DNA from: Desulfotignum sp032250905
GTDB taxonomy: Bacteria > Desulfobacterota > Desulfobacteria > Desulfobacterales > Desulfobacteraceae
Reading direction: 5' to 3'
NCBI GenBank assembly: GCA_032250905.1
Contig: JAVVEQ010000006.1
Coordinates: forward strand, 41,660-105,659
DNA length: 64,000 nt
The notes beneath the pieces were generated by a model. That model saw only the letters and a program-made list of their open reading frames with translations, had not been told where the DNA came from and searched no databases. How positions within the stretch are numbered: position 1 is the first letter of the stretch; each line of letters opens with the position of its first letter. Positions 25,073 through 34,234 of the stretch are shown here, piece by piece. The translations under genes and the position numbers were made by a program.

Positions 25073-26191
25073 TCAGGATTTTTTCTTTGGCTGGTATGAG
25101 CACAACGGCTCTTCCGCCAGAAAGCTGCCCGTGGCTTCATATGCCCGGGCACGGCATCCGCCGCAGACCCGAACGAATTGGCAGGCACCGCATTTGCCTG
25201 TCAATTTTGAAAAGTCTCTTAACTCATTGAAAACCCGGGAGTTTTTCCAGATATCCCGGAATGACTCCGCCCGGATATCCCCGCAGGTCACATCCAGAAA
25301 TCCACAGGTTTGTACCCGGCCCACATGAGAGATAAAGCAGAATCCCGTACCGGCCAGACATCCTCTTGTGACCGCATCCAGGCCATGGGTTTCAAAGGAT
25401 ACGGTCTTTCCTTCAGCATGGGCCCGCTGACGCAGAATCCGGTAATAATGGGGGGCACAGGTGGCTTTCAACTGCAAAGGGGTTTTATCCCGCTGGTCAT
25501 AGAACCAGTTCAGGGTCTGCTCATATTCCTGGGCATCAATGCCGGAATCCACAATATATTTTCCCCGGCCCGTGGGAACCAAGAGAAAAATATGATGGGC
25601 CACAGCCCCCAGGTTTTCCGCAAGTTTCAGAATTTTGGGAATTTCCGCCAGATTGGTCTTGGTAATGGTAGTGTTGATCTGGAATTCAAGTCCGGCGGCC
25701 CTGGCATAATGGATTCCACGGATTGCATCATCAAACGCGTGGGTCAATCCCCTGAAATCATCATGGGTCCGGGGGGACGCACCGTCCAGACTGATACTGA
25801 TGCGCTGGATCCCGGATGCTTTGAGTCGTTCAACAATGTCGGTTGTGAGCAGGGTGCCGTTGGGGGCCATGACCATGCGCAGTCCAATGCGGTGACCATA
25901 GGCGGAAATATCAAAAATATCCTCTCTGAGCAGCGGTTCACCGCCGGTTAGAATAATAATGGGGGTGCCTGTTTTCCGAATCTGGTCCAGCAGGGTGAAC
26001 GCTTCTTGTGTGCTCAATTCATTCTCATACGGATGATCTTCCGCCACGGCCCGGCAGTGCTTGCAGGCCAGGTTGCAGCGGCGGGTGGTTTCCCAGGCCA
26101 CCAGGCGCAGGGCAGGTGTGTCGTCATCCGGGCGGGCTTTGGCGCTGCCATGGGGGGAAGACTGTCCCGGGCCCGTGTGAGGATGGGTCAT
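25073..26191 (-). CDS. ahbD: Heme b synthase AhbD (radical SAM, siroheme-dependent heme pathway)
   Basis: AhbD converts Fe-coproporphyrin III to heme b by radical oxidative decarboxylation of two propionates, the last step of the alternative heme pathway of sulfate reducers and archaea. The 372-residue protein has the radical SAM motif with Cys39, Cys43 and Cys46 (TRRCNLACKHC), a GGEPL SAM loop and a C-terminal SPASM-type cysteine set (CLAGTGFCF, CGFLDVTCGD, CGACQFVRVCGGC). It follows hemB with an ATGA overlap and GGAGG upstream. The cluster ahbC-hemB-ahbD makes the assignment secure over other SPASM proteins. Confidence 0.88.
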   Translation of the reverse strand: MTHPHTGPGQSSPHGSAKARPDDDTPALRLVAWETTRRCNLACKHCRAVAEDHPYENELSTQEAFTLLDQIRKTGTPIIILTGGEPLLREDIFDISAYGHRIGLRMVMAPNGTLLTTDIVERLKASGIQRISISLDGASPRTHDDFRGLTHAFDDAIRGIHYARAAGLEFQINTTITKTNLAEIPKILKLAENLGAVAHHIFLLVPTGRGKYIVDSGIDAQEYEQTLNWFYDQRDKTPLQLKATCAPHYYRILRQRAHAEGKTVSFETHGLDAVTRGCLAGTGFCFISHVGRVQTCGFLDVTCGDIRAESFRDIWKNSRVFNELRDFSKLTGKCGACQFVRVCGGCRARAYEATGSFLAEEPLCSYQPKKKS

Positions 26192-27165
26192 GACGCCTCC
26201 AGGTGCTCTGCAATGTCGATGGCGGAATAGGTCAGGATCATGTCTGCACCGGCCCGTTTAATGGCGGTCAGGGTTTCCAGGATCAAGGCAGAGGCGTCCA
26301 CCCATCCCATCAGTTCCCCGGCTTTCATGATACTGTATTCACCGGACACATTATATGCGGCAATGGGCAGATCAATCTCCTGCTTGAGGCGTAAAATGAT
26401 ATCCAGATAAGCCAGTGCCGGTTTGACCATGATAATATCAGCGCCTTCTTCGATATCCATGGTGGCCTCCCTGAGGGCTTCCACGGCATTGGCCGGATCC
26501 ATCTGATAGGTTTTGCGGTCTCCGAACTGGGGAGAGGAATCTGCTGCCTGACGGAACGGCCCGTAAAACGCCGATGCATATTTCACGGCATAGGACATGA
26601 CAGGGATCTGTTCAAACCCTTCTTCATCCAGTGTCTGGCGGATTTCCGCCACCCGGCCGTCCATCATGTCGGATGGCGCCACCATGTCAGCCCCGGCCCT
26701 GGCATGGGACAGGGCCGTTCTGGCCAGAAGATCCAGGGATGCATCATTGTCGATGATGCCGTTGTCCACCATCCCGCAGTGGCCATGGTCTGTGTATCCG
26801 CACAGGCACACATCCGTGATGACGGTGAGATCGGGCACTGCATCCTTGACCCGTGCCACGGTTTTCTGAACAATGCCGTCTTCCGCATAGGCCCGGGTGC
26901 CCAGAGGATCTTTTCTGTCCGGAATGCCGAACAGAATAATGGCGGGAATGCCCGCATCCCTGGCACGGATGGCCATGTCAACGATGTAGTCACCGGACAT
27001 CTGGAAATGTCCGGGCATGGATGCGATGGGTTTTTTGATCCGGCTGCCTTCCATGGCAAACAACGGCTGGATCAGATCGTTACGATTCAGGACAGTCTCT
27101 CTGACCATCCGGCGAAACGTCGGGGTGGCCCGCATCCGGCGGCCTCTGTAATCGGGAAACAGCAT
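26188..27165 (-). CDS. hemB: Delta-aminolevulinic acid dehydratase HemB
   Basis: HemB joins two 5-aminolevulinate molecules to porphobilinogen, the pyrrole precursor of all tetrapyrroles. The 325-residue protein has the zinc-site cysteines in DVCLCGYTDHGHCG, the first Schiff-base lysine in SYAVKYASAFYGPFR and the second in IMVKPALAYLD. It sits between ahbC and ahbD with a five-base gap and a four-base overlap. It has a strong AAGGAG ribosome site. Confidence 0.96.
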   Translation of the reverse strand: MLFPDYRGRRMRATPTFRRMVRETVLNRNDLIQPLFAMEGSRIKKPIASMPGHFQMSGDYIVDMAIRARDAGIPAIILFGIPDRKDPLGTRAYAEDGIVQKTVARVKDAVPDLTVITDVCLCGYTDHGHCGMVDNGIIDNDASLDLLARTALSHARAGADMVAPSDMMDGRVAEIRQTLDEEGFEQIPVMSYAVKYASAFYGPFRQAADSSPQFGDRKTYQMDPANAVEALREATMDIEEGADIIMVKPALAYLDIILRLKQEIDLPIAAYNVSGEYSIMKAGELMGWVDASALILETLTAIKRAGADMILTYSAIDIAEHLEAS

Positions 27166-27169
27166 CTGG

Positions 27170-28354
27170 TTACTCCTTTCTGATTTCTTCGTCGGTCAGA
27201 TAACAGGCCGGATCCGCATCCCACGGGTCATTGGCCACGGATTCCGCTCTGGCCCTGAAATTCCCTGCACAAATCTCCAGCCACCGGCACCGGGTACACC
27301 GACCCTTGACATGTTTTCTCTTTTCTTTCATTTTCATCAGAAACTCATTAGACTCATCGGTCCAGATCTGTGAAAATGGGCGTTCCTTGATGTTGCCCAG
27401 CGATTTTTCCCGCCAGAACTGATCCGGATATACTTCTCCGTCCCAGGAGATACACCCGATCCCTCTGCCTGAATTGTTGCCTTCATTCATTTGCAGCAGT
27501 TCAAGGACGTCAGCGGCCCGTTTCGGATCTTCCTTCAACAGCCGCAGATAGAGATAGGGTCCGTCCGCATGGTTGTCCACGGTCAGAATTTCCTTGGGCT
27601 GGTTCCGGTCGTGAAGATCCCTTGTACGGTCCATGATCAGATCCAGCACCTGGCGGGTTTCCTCATGGCTCAGATCTTCTTTGGCGATGTCAGATCCCCG
27701 GCCGGAATACACCAGGTGATAGAAACAGGCCCGGGGAATGTTTTTTCCCTCCAGCAGATTGAAAATGCCGGGTATGTCCTGGACATTGCGTTTGTTGATG
27801 GTGAACCGCAACCCCACCTTGATGCCAGCGGCCTGGCAGTGCCCAATGGCGGCCATGGCCCGCCTGTAAGATCCGGGCACGCCTCTGAACATGTCATGGA
27901 CAGGCTCCAGTCCGTCCAGGCTGATACCTACGTAGGACAGACCGATCTCTTTGAGCATCATCGCTTTTTCTTTGGTGATCAGTGTACCGTTGGTCGAGAT
28001 GACCGCCCGCATTCCCTTGGATACGGCATATTGTGCATATTCCACCAGCCGGGGATGCACCAGGGGTTCCCCGCCGGAAAACAGCAGTACCGGCACACCG
28101 AAATCCGCAAGATCATCCATCATGGCAATGGCCTGGTCATGGGTGAGTTCATTGTCATAGGAAATGTCTTCAGACTGTGCATAACAGTGCACGCATTTCA
28201 GATTGCACCGCCTTGTCATGTTCCAGACCACCACCGGCTTCTTGTCAATGGAAAACTGGAGCAGATGAGACGGAAGCGTTCCTGAATGACGTGAATAACG
28301 CAATGTGTCAGAGGGCTCCACCGTACCGCAATACAGTTTTGAAATTCCAATCAT
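27170..28354 (-). CDS. ahbC: 12,18-didecarboxysiroheme deacetylase AhbC (radical SAM)
   Basis: AhbC removes the acetate side chains of didecarboxysiroheme to make Fe-coproporphyrin III in the siroheme-dependent heme route. The 394-residue protein has radical SAM cysteines at 50, 54 and 57 (TRRCNLKCVHC), FSGGEPL as SAM loop, NNSGRGIGCISWDGEVYPDQFWR near 300 (an AhbC mark) and C-terminal SPASM-like cysteines (CTRCRWLEICAGN). Its start overlaps the end of the ClpX-like gene by four bases (ATGA). AhbA and AhbB are not in the window. Confidence 0.9.
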   Translation of the reverse strand: MIGISKLYCGTVEPSDTLRYSRHSGTLPSHLLQFSIDKKPVVVWNMTRRCNLKCVHCYAQSEDISYDNELTHDQAIAMMDDLADFGVPVLLFSGGEPLVHPRLVEYAQYAVSKGMRAVISTNGTLITKEKAMMLKEIGLSYVGISLDGLEPVHDMFRGVPGSYRRAMAAIGHCQAAGIKVGLRFTINKRNVQDIPGIFNLLEGKNIPRACFYHLVYSGRGSDIAKEDLSHEETRQVLDLIMDRTRDLHDRNQPKEILTVDNHADGPYLYLRLLKEDPKRAADVLELLQMNEGNNSGRGIGCISWDGEVYPDQFWREKSLGNIKERPFSQIWTDESNEFLMKMKEKRKHVKGRCTRCRWLEICAGNFRARAESVANDPWDADPACYLTDEEIRKE

Positions 28355-30096
28355 TTGATTTCTTTCCTGATAAGGTCGTTCAGATAGGTCTCGCTGTCCA
28401 GCAAATCCGCCTGGGTCAGAAAAAAGCGGTTTCTGCCGGTTTTTTCCTTGATCAGGGTGAGCCCGTCATAGAACGCGTTGTATAGTTTGGATAGTATATC
28501 TTCGGTTGAGACCCCATGTTCGATGAACTGGGTCATGAGAAAATCAATGGCATCTTCCTCAAAAAACATATTGAAGCCCATGTTTCGGGCAATTTCCAGT
28601 TCTATCTCCTTGACACGGTCGTACGTTTTTTTAATTTTTTGGATCGCGTCGTCGATTTCCACTGTATGGGCACGGAAATACCTGGCCGCCATATCGCACC
28701 GAACCGGGGTCAGATCCAGTCCATGGGCCGAAGAGAGCGTTGTGGCATTATCTTGAATATATTCAAAAAGATACTGAATTTCCTCTTTCACCGCCTGCTG
28801 AAACATCGAGTCCCAGTCCTGCGCCGGGTGGTCACTCAACAGATCTTCCAGTATACCGGAGGGATCGGTGATCACCTGATCATTCACCACCAGCCGTTTT
28901 ACAAGATAGGACGGCAGTTTTTCCTCGTAGGGCAGCAATACTTCTTCCACCACCGACACCAGTCCTCTGGCACCGGTATTTTCCCTGGATGCCTGATGGG
29001 CCAGATATTTCAACGCTTCGTCTGTAAACACAATATCGATGCCGTATGCTGCAAAATCCAGGCGTTTACCTAAAATCACTGGGTTATTGGGCATTTTGAG
29101 AATGGTGTACAGATCGGTTTCACTCAGTTCATCTAAAATGCACCGCACCGGAATCCGCCCGATAAATTCCGATTCAAACCCAAATTTGACCAGGTCTTCC
29201 GCCCGGGTCTGTTTCAACAGAGAAGAGGCATCTTCTCTGAGGGCAAGTGGCGAATTAAACCCGATGGTCTGACGGTTCAACCGCTGGCGGATCAGGTCGG
29301 TGAGCCCGTTGAACGCTCCGCTCAGAATGAACAGAATATTGGATGTATTGACCCGGCGGGGCAATCGTTTTCCGGTCCGCTGATACCGTTCAAGTTCCTG
29401 CATCATGGATACCGGGTCATGGGGCACTTTCAGGTCCACATCGGTCTCTTCCATGGGCTTGAGCAAGGCCCGCTGGACGCCGCTTCTGGATACCTGCGCC
29501 CCGATGACATCCGGACTGGCTGCGATCTTGTCGATTTCATCCAGGTATACAATTCCGCATTCCGCCAGCGCAATGTCATCATCCGCTTCTTTCACCAGGT
29601 CCCGGATCAGGTCCTCCACATCGCCGCCCACATATCCGGTTTCCGAAAACTTGGTAGCATCTGCCTTGACAAAAGGGACTCCGATTTTTCTGGCAATAAG
29701 TTTAATCAGATAGGTTTTCCCGATCCCGGTAGGCCCCAGCATCAAAATGTTTGATTTGATATTGCCGGTAATTCTTGTGCCTGGGTCTTCTTGGGATTCC
29801 TGGTGTCGAATACGGTTGAAATGGGTGCATATTTTTGTCGCCAGAATTGATTTGGCCTGATCCTGACGAACCACATACTGATCCAGATACGCAATCAGTT
29901 CTGCGGGTTTGATGTTGAAATTCACCAGCGCATTTTTCCCCTGCTTCGGCAGGTTGCCGCTGTCAGAGGATTCCTGGGGCTGGGATGAGGGAGTAATGAT
30001 GCGAACGCTGCCGCCGAATTTTTTGTTCAAAAACTCCCCCAGCTCTTTTTCTATTTTTTTGGGGTCGTGTGCCCGTATGGTCGGTGTATGTGTCAT
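28351..30096 (-). CDS. ClpX-like AAA+ unfoldase with C-terminal extension, no zinc finger
   Basis: This 581-residue protein is a ClpX paralog. Walker A is at 121-128 (GPTGIGKT), Walker B near 183-190 (IVYLDEIDK), a pore loop GYVGGDVEDLIRDL lies between, and an IGF tripeptide at 278-280 corresponds to the ClpP-docking loop. A sensor II segment NTGARGLVSVVEE follows. It differs from ClpX by having no N-terminal Cys4 zinc domain, only a basic variable tail, and by a C-terminal extension of about 150 residues. It is translationally coupled to ahbC, so a role in assembling or clearing heme-pathway enzymes is possible but inferred. No clpP is nearby. Confidence 0.85.
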   Translation of the reverse strand: MTHTPTIRAHDPKKIEKELGEFLNKKFGGSVRIITPSSQPQESSDSGNLPKQGKNALVNFNIKPAELIAYLDQYVVRQDQAKSILATKICTHFNRIRHQESQEDPGTRITGNIKSNILMLGPTGIGKTYLIKLIARKIGVPFVKADATKFSETGYVGGDVEDLIRDLVKEADDDIALAECGIVYLDEIDKIAASPDVIGAQVSRSGVQRALLKPMEETDVDLKVPHDPVSMMQELERYQRTGKRLPRRVNTSNILFILSGAFNGLTDLIRQRLNRQTIGFNSPLALREDASSLLKQTRAEDLVKFGFESEFIGRIPVRCILDELSETDLYTILKMPNNPVILGKRLDFAAYGIDIVFTDEALKYLAHQASRENTGARGLVSVVEEVLLPYEEKLPSYLVKRLVVNDQVITDPSGILEDLLSDHPAQDWDSMFQQAVKEEIQYLFEYIQDNATTLSSAHGLDLTPVRCDMAARYFRAHTVEIDDAIQKIKKTYDRVKEIELEIARNMGFNMFFEEDAIDFLMTQFIEHGVSTEDILSKLYNAFYDGLTLIKEKTGRNRFFLTQADLLDSETYLNDLIRKEIK

Positions 30097-30166
30097 AATT
30101 TTCTAAAATAAGCAGGCTGCTGAAAAATTCAAGACACACCTGCACCCGAAGAAGAGGCCTTGATAC

Positions 30167-30200
30167 AAAAACAGCCATGAACATTGCTGCCCATGGCTGT
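30167..30200 (-). terminator. Intrinsic terminator of tRNA-Leu
   Basis: A perfect nine-base stem (ACAGCCATG at 30171-30179, CATGGCTGT at 30192-30200) with a 12-base loop is followed on the minus strand by TTTTTG. It lies eight bases after the tRNA 3' end. Confidence 0.75.
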
Positions 30201-30207
30201 CGAATAT

Positions 30208-30292
30208 TGGTGCCGAAGGGGAGATTTGAACTCCCACGGGTCTCCCCACACGCCCCTCAAGCGTGCGTGTCTACCTATTCCACCACTTCGGC
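30208..30292 (-). tRNA. tRNA-Leu (anticodon GAG)
   Basis: The minus strand folds as a class II tRNA of 85 bases. The acceptor stem is GCCGAAG with CTTCGGC, followed by discriminator A and an encoded CCA. The anticodon stem CACGC/GCGTG encloses the loop TTGAGGG, giving anticodon GAG (reads CUC and CUU). The long variable arm GTGGGGAGACCC and the T-arm with GTTCAAATC are both present. It lies between secG and the ClpX-like gene and has its own terminator. Confidence 0.95.
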
Positions 30293-30308
30293 CGGCATAT
30301 CATGGAGA

Positions 30309-30608
30309 TCAGTCAGAGCCTGGATCAGTGGTTTGCTGAACCGGGGCCGGCTGGGTTGTAATAATGCTCTTTTCTGCCTTGTGACCGGAAAAATAGGCCA
30401 GGGTCAGCGAGGTCACCATGAAAACAATGGCAATGACGGTCGTTATTTTGGTCAGAATCGTGGCCGGGCCGGAGGCGCCAAACAGGGTCTGGCTTCCGCC
30501 TCCGCCGATGGATACGCCCATTTCTGCACCCTTGCCGCTCTGAAGCAGCACAATCAGAATCAGCAGAATACAAACGGTGACATGCAAGACAGTGATCAGT
30601 GTCGTCAT
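30309..30608 (-). CDS. secG: Preprotein translocase subunit SecG
   Basis: SecG is the small accessory subunit of the SecYEG channel. The 99-residue protein has two membrane helices (LITVLHVTVCILLILIVLL and ILTKITTVIAIVFMVTSLTL) separated by the conserved loop QSGKGAEMG...GGGGSQTLFGASG. The tail is Pro/Thr-rich. It follows tpiA with six bases between and leads into tRNA-Leu, the usual tpiA-secG-tRNA-Leu order in many proteobacteria. Confidence 0.95.
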   Translation of the reverse strand: MTTLITVLHVTVCILLILIVLLQSGKGAEMGVSIGGGGSQTLFGASGPATILTKITTVIAIVFMVTSLTLAYFSGHKAEKSIITTQPAPVQQTTDPGSD

Positions 30609-30614
30609 ATATAA

Positions 30615-31370
30615 TCAATCAAATTTAACAATTTCAGTAAATGTTTCTGCATCAAGACTGGCTCCCCCTACCAGGGCTCCGTCCACATCTTCAATGCGCA
30701 TCAGTTCGGCTATATTGTCCGGCTTGACAGACCCGCCGTAAAGAATTCTCACGGTGCGGGCCAGATCCGGTGTTGTCCGCTTATCCAGAAGATCCCGCAG
30801 ATAGTTATGTACTTCTGTGACCTGATCAGGTCCGGCTGTGTGACCGGTTCCGATGGCCCACACCGGCTCATAGGCAATAACCAGATCCTGCAAGTGTTCT
30901 GGATCAACGCCTTTTAACCCATCTGATACCTGCTTGTCAAGGGTTAAAAATGTGTTTCCCTCTTCACGCTGTGCCTGTGTTTCACCGACGCAAAGAATCG
31001 GTTTGAGCCCTTTTGCAACAGCGGCTTGAAGTTTTTTATTCACGGTTTCGTCGGTTTCAAAAAAATACTGACGTCTTTCCGAATGACCGATGATGACATA
31101 TTCCACACCCGCTGCTTTGAGCATGTCCGCTGATATTTCACCGGTAAACGCGCCCTGGCTTTCAAAATGCATATTCTGAGCACCCAGATGCACCCGGGTG
31201 CCTGTAATAGCGGCGGATACCAGGGGCAGACAGACATATGCCGGCGCAATCATGATGTCCACCTCTGTTACGTCGGTGCAGGCCTCTGCCAGCTGTGTGG
31301 CGGTGTTCACAGCTTCCGGGCCGGTTTTGAACATTTTCCAGTTGCCCGCTATCAAGGGTTTGCGTGTCAT
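30615..31370 (-). CDS. tpiA: Triosephosphate isomerase
   Basis: TpiA interconverts dihydroxyacetone phosphate and glyceraldehyde 3-phosphate. The 251-residue protein has the substrate lysine in AGNWKMFK (residue 12), catalytic His in IIGHSERRQ, catalytic Glu in AYEPVWAIGTG and the phosphate loop YGGSVKPDN plus GALVGGASL. GGGAGG precedes the ATG. It is 18 bases after gap, so the two glycolytic genes form an operon with secG. Confidence 0.97.
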   Translation of the reverse strand: MTRKPLIAGNWKMFKTGPEAVNTATQLAEACTDVTEVDIMIAPAYVCLPLVSAAITGTRVHLGAQNMHFESQGAFTGEISADMLKAAGVEYVIIGHSERRQYFFETDETVNKKLQAAVAKGLKPILCVGETQAQREEGNTFLTLDKQVSDGLKGVDPEHLQDLVIAYEPVWAIGTGHTAGPDQVTEVHNYLRDLLDKRTTPDLARTVRILYGGSVKPDNIAELMRIEDVDGALVGGASLDAETFTEIVKFD

Positions 31371-31388
31371 GTCAACCTCCCGGGTGGG

Positions 31389-32396
31389 TTACAGGGTTTC
31401 ACCGATCATTTGAGCCAGATCCGTCATCCGGTGGGAATAACCGGCCTCGTTGTCATACCAGGCATAGACCTTGACCATGTTGCCGTTGATCACATCCGTG
31501 CATTGGGCATCCACGATGGAGGACAGCGGACAGGAATTGTAATCAATGGAAACCAGAGGCAGATCACTGTAGCCCAGGATCCCCTTAAGATTCCCTTTGG
31601 ACGCAGTCTCCAGGGCCTGGTTCACCATTTCGATGGTCAGGCTGTCCTGCTGGGTCAGCACCACCAGATCCACCATAGAGACATTAGGGGTGGGCACACG
31701 TACCGACATGCCATTGAGCTTCCCCTTGAGTTCCGGCAGCACCAGGGCGACCGCCTTGGCAGCCCCCGTGGTGGTGGGAATCATGGACAGGCCCGCGGCC
31801 CGGGCCCTTCGCAGATCTTTGTGTGGGAAATCCAGAATCCGCTGATCTCCAGTATAGGCATGGATGGTGGTCATCATGCCCGACAGGATGCCAAAATTTT
31901 CCAGAAGGACCTTTGCAACCGGTGCCAGACAGTTGGTGGTGCAAGACGCATTGGAGATGATATGGTGGGTTGAGGGATCATACATGTCATGGTTGACACC
32001 CATGACAATGGTGATGTCCGGATTCGTGGCCGGGGCTGAGATAATCACCTTTTTGGCGCCGGCATCCAGATGTTTGGAAGCGCCCTGGCGGTCCCGGAAG
32101 ATACCGGTGCATTCCATGACAATATCCACCCCTAAATCTCCCCAGGGAATCTGGGCCGGATCCTTGGATGACGTGAATTTTACCTGTCTGCCGTCTATCT
32201 CGATGCTGTCTTCCAAAGCGGTGACCGTTTTGCCAAGCCGACCGTGAACCGAATCAAACTGCAGCAGATGGGCTGTGGTCCGTGTGTCGGTCAGGTCGTT
32301 GATACAAACAATTTCCAGATCCGGGAGGGTCATTGCCGCCCGGAATACCAGCCGGCCGATACGGCCGAATCCATTGATGCCGATTTTAATAGCCAT
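31389..32396 (-). CDS. gap: Glyceraldehyde-3-phosphate dehydrogenase, type I
   Basis: This NAD-dependent dehydrogenase oxidises glyceraldehyde 3-phosphate to 1,3-bisphosphoglycerate, or the reverse in gluconeogenesis. The 335-residue protein has the Rossmann start IGINGFGRIGRL, the catalytic cysteine in SNASCTTNCLAPV (about residue 152) and the C-terminal YDNEAGYSHRM. It has a GGAGA ribosome site and sits first in the gap-tpiA-secG run. Confidence 0.97.
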   Translation of the reverse strand: MAIKIGINGFGRIGRLVFRAAMTLPDLEIVCINDLTDTRTTAHLLQFDSVHGRLGKTVTALEDSIEIDGRQVKFTSSKDPAQIPWGDLGVDIVMECTGIFRDRQGASKHLDAGAKKVIISAPATNPDITIVMGVNHDMYDPSTHHIISNASCTTNCLAPVAKVLLENFGILSGMMTTIHAYTGDQRILDFPHKDLRRARAAGLSMIPTTTGAAKAVALVLPELKGKLNGMSVRVPTPNVSMVDLVVLTQQDSLTIEMVNQALETASKGNLKGILGYSDLPLVSIDYNSCPLSSIVDAQCTDVINGNMVKVYAWYDNEAGYSHRMTDLAQMIGETL

Positions 32397-32468
32397 AGAT
32401 TGTCTCCTATCTGACAGGGGTTGTGTTACATGCCTGTATCTGCGGGGTCATCCACCGGAGGAAGCCTG

Positions 32469-32882
32469 TCAGTTTCGACCGGTGCCTTTGAGAATCCCGC
32501 TGGCAAGAGAAATGCTTTTTTTGCCGTGGTCCACCAGGGCGGCTGTCAGTTTTTCCATGGTCATCTTTTTCCGGGCGGTGACCGCCTTCAGAAGAATCGG
32601 TAGATTGACACCGGAAATAACCTCGACGGAGCCTTCTTCCAGAAAAGAGTAACTCAGGTTGGAAGGGGTTCCACCGAACATGTCCGTCAGGATAATCACA
32701 CCGTTTTCAGACCGGACTTTTGCAATGCCCTGTTTGATTTTTTTTCTAAGGTGCTCAGGATTCTGCTGAATGTCGATGGAGATCGCCATGATGTGTTCCT
32801 GTTCACCGCCTAAAATAAATTCCACTGTGTCTATGAGTGTCTGACCCAGCTGAGCATGGGCCACGACTAGAATGCCAATCAT
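32469..32882 (-). CDS. PTS EIIA component, mannose family
   Basis: This 137-residue protein resembles the EIIA-Man domain that carries phosphate on a histidine. The phospho-acceptor His9 is in ILVVAHAQLGQ, and the conserved DMFGGTPSNL loop is near residue 68. No sugar-specific EIIB/C/D genes are present. Together with ptsN and rapZ it belongs to a regulatory PTS of the type seen in deltaproteobacteria. Its start overlaps the rapZ stop by four bases. Confidence 0.85.
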   Translation of the reverse strand: MIGILVVAHAQLGQTLIDTVEFILGGEQEHIMAISIDIQQNPEHLRKKIKQGIAKVRSENGVIILTDMFGGTPSNLSYSFLEEGSVEVISGVNLPILLKAVTARKKMTMEKLTAALVDHGKKSISLASGILKGTGRN

Positions 32883-33760
32883 ATTTCCCTGATATCCCGA
32901 TCAATGTCCCGGTGAATTAGCCCGGGTTGATGGGCCTTCTGATTTAAATGTTCAAAAATATTGCGGGCAATGACCACGCTTCGGTGACGACCGCCGGTGC
33001 AACCGACCGCAATGGTTAGATACGCTTTGTTCTCTCTTTGATACATAGGGATCAAATAGTCAAGCATCTGACTGAATTTTTCCAGAAATATCCGGGTTTC
33101 CGGATTGGACAAAACAAACTGTTTCACCTCGCTGGATTCGCCATCCAGGTGTTTCAACTGCGGCTCAAAATAAGGATTGGCCAGAAAGCGCATATCCATG
33201 ACCAGGTCCGCATCCATGGGAATGCCGTATTTGTAGCCAAAAGACATGACGTTGATTTTCATTTTTGCCGGTTGACCGCTCCCGCGGCTGATCAGGTTCA
33301 AGATCGTGGTTTTGAGTTGATGAACGCTTAAACGGCTGGTATCGATAATATGGTGGGCTGTTGATTTGATCAGGTGCAACGCGGTGATTTCCGAATGAAT
33401 GCTTTCCAGCAGGGTTTTTTTGCCGGTCACCGGATGCTGCCGCCGGGTCTGGCTGAACCGCTTGATCAGGGTGTCCACATCCGCTTCCAGGAAAATGATT
33501 TCCGGAGAAAAGCCCAAGGCTTCAATGGCACTGATTCCGGCCGTGTAATGGGTGGCAAAGGTTTTGGAGCGCATGTCCATGACAAAGACAATACCTTTGA
33601 TGTCAGTGTTTTCCTTGAAAGGCAGCTCAAGAAACCGGGGCACCAGTTCCAGGGGCATGTTGTCCACGCAGTAAAAAGATGTGTCCTCAAAGGCCTGCAT
33701 GGCCGTGGTTTTCCCGGAACCCGACAATCCGGTGATGATGTATACCGGCAGGGTTTTCAT
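32879..33760 (-). CDS. rapZ: RNase adapter protein RapZ
   Basis: RapZ (YvcJ family) is a nucleotide-binding adapter that controls glucosamine-6-phosphate synthesis through small-RNA decay in enterics. The 293-residue protein has a P-loop at 11-18 (GLSGSGKT), the DNMPLELVP segment and the C-terminal domain with FGYKYGIPMDADLVMDMRFLANPYF and CTGGRHRSV. It sits between ptsN and EIIA-Man, the usual rpoN-linked position. The enteric small-RNA partners are not expected here. Confidence 0.95.
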   Translation of the reverse strand: MKTLPVYIITGLSGSGKTTAMQAFEDTSFYCVDNMPLELVPRFLELPFKENTDIKGIVFVMDMRSKTFATHYTAGISAIEALGFSPEIIFLEADVDTLIKRFSQTRRQHPVTGKKTLLESIHSEITALHLIKSTAHHIIDTSRLSVHQLKTTILNLISRGSGQPAKMKINVMSFGYKYGIPMDADLVMDMRFLANPYFEPQLKHLDGESSEVKQFVLSNPETRIFLEKFSQMLDYLIPMYQRENKAYLTIAVGCTGGRHRSVVIARNIFEHLNQKAHQPGLIHRDIDRDIREI

Positions 33761-34234
33761 TTAAAATGTTTCATCCTGTTCCAGAATAAATTCATGGATA
33801 TCGTCGACGGTTTCGGCGGTAATCAACTCCTGTTTGAAATGGTCCATTTTCAAGAGTTTTGAGATCTGGGCCAGCACCTTTAAATGCCCGCCGGTGGAGT
33901 TTTCCGGGGTCAAAAGCAGAAAGAAAATATGAACCGGTTTGCCATCCAGAGAATCATATGCCACACCGGATCTGCTGCGTCCGAATCCCAGGATGATTTC
34001 CTTGACGGAATTGAGTTTTCCGTGAGGAATGGCGATGCCCCCGCCGATACCGGTGCTGCCCAGTGATTCTCTTTCCATCAGAACCGCAGCGATGTCTTCA
34101 GCTGCAATGCCGGCAACAGGAGCTACAGCCCGGGCCAGTTCCTGGATGATTCCGTGTTTGGTGGTAGATGCAACATCCGCCACAATGGATTCTTTTTTTA
34201 GCAGTTGACTGAGTTTCATTTGAATTTCGATCAT
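33761..34234 (-). CDS. ptsN: PTS IIA-Ntr regulatory protein
   Basis: PtsN is the EIIA-like phosphocarrier of the nitrogen PTS, which regulates potassium, nitrogen and sigma-54-linked genes. The 157-residue protein has the phospho-histidine in IAIPHGKL (about residue 74) after STGIGGG. A second in-frame ATG five codons in (34219) could be the real start. It is directly next to hpf and rapZ in the canonical rpoN cluster. Confidence 0.92.
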   Translation of the reverse strand: MIEIQMKLSQLLKKESIVADVASTTKHGIIQELARAVAPVAGIAAEDIAAVLMERESLGSTGIGGGIAIPHGKLNSVKEIILGFGRSRSGVAYDSLDGKPVHIFFLLLTPENSTGGHLKVLAQISKLLKMDHFKQELITAETVDDIHEFILEQDETF

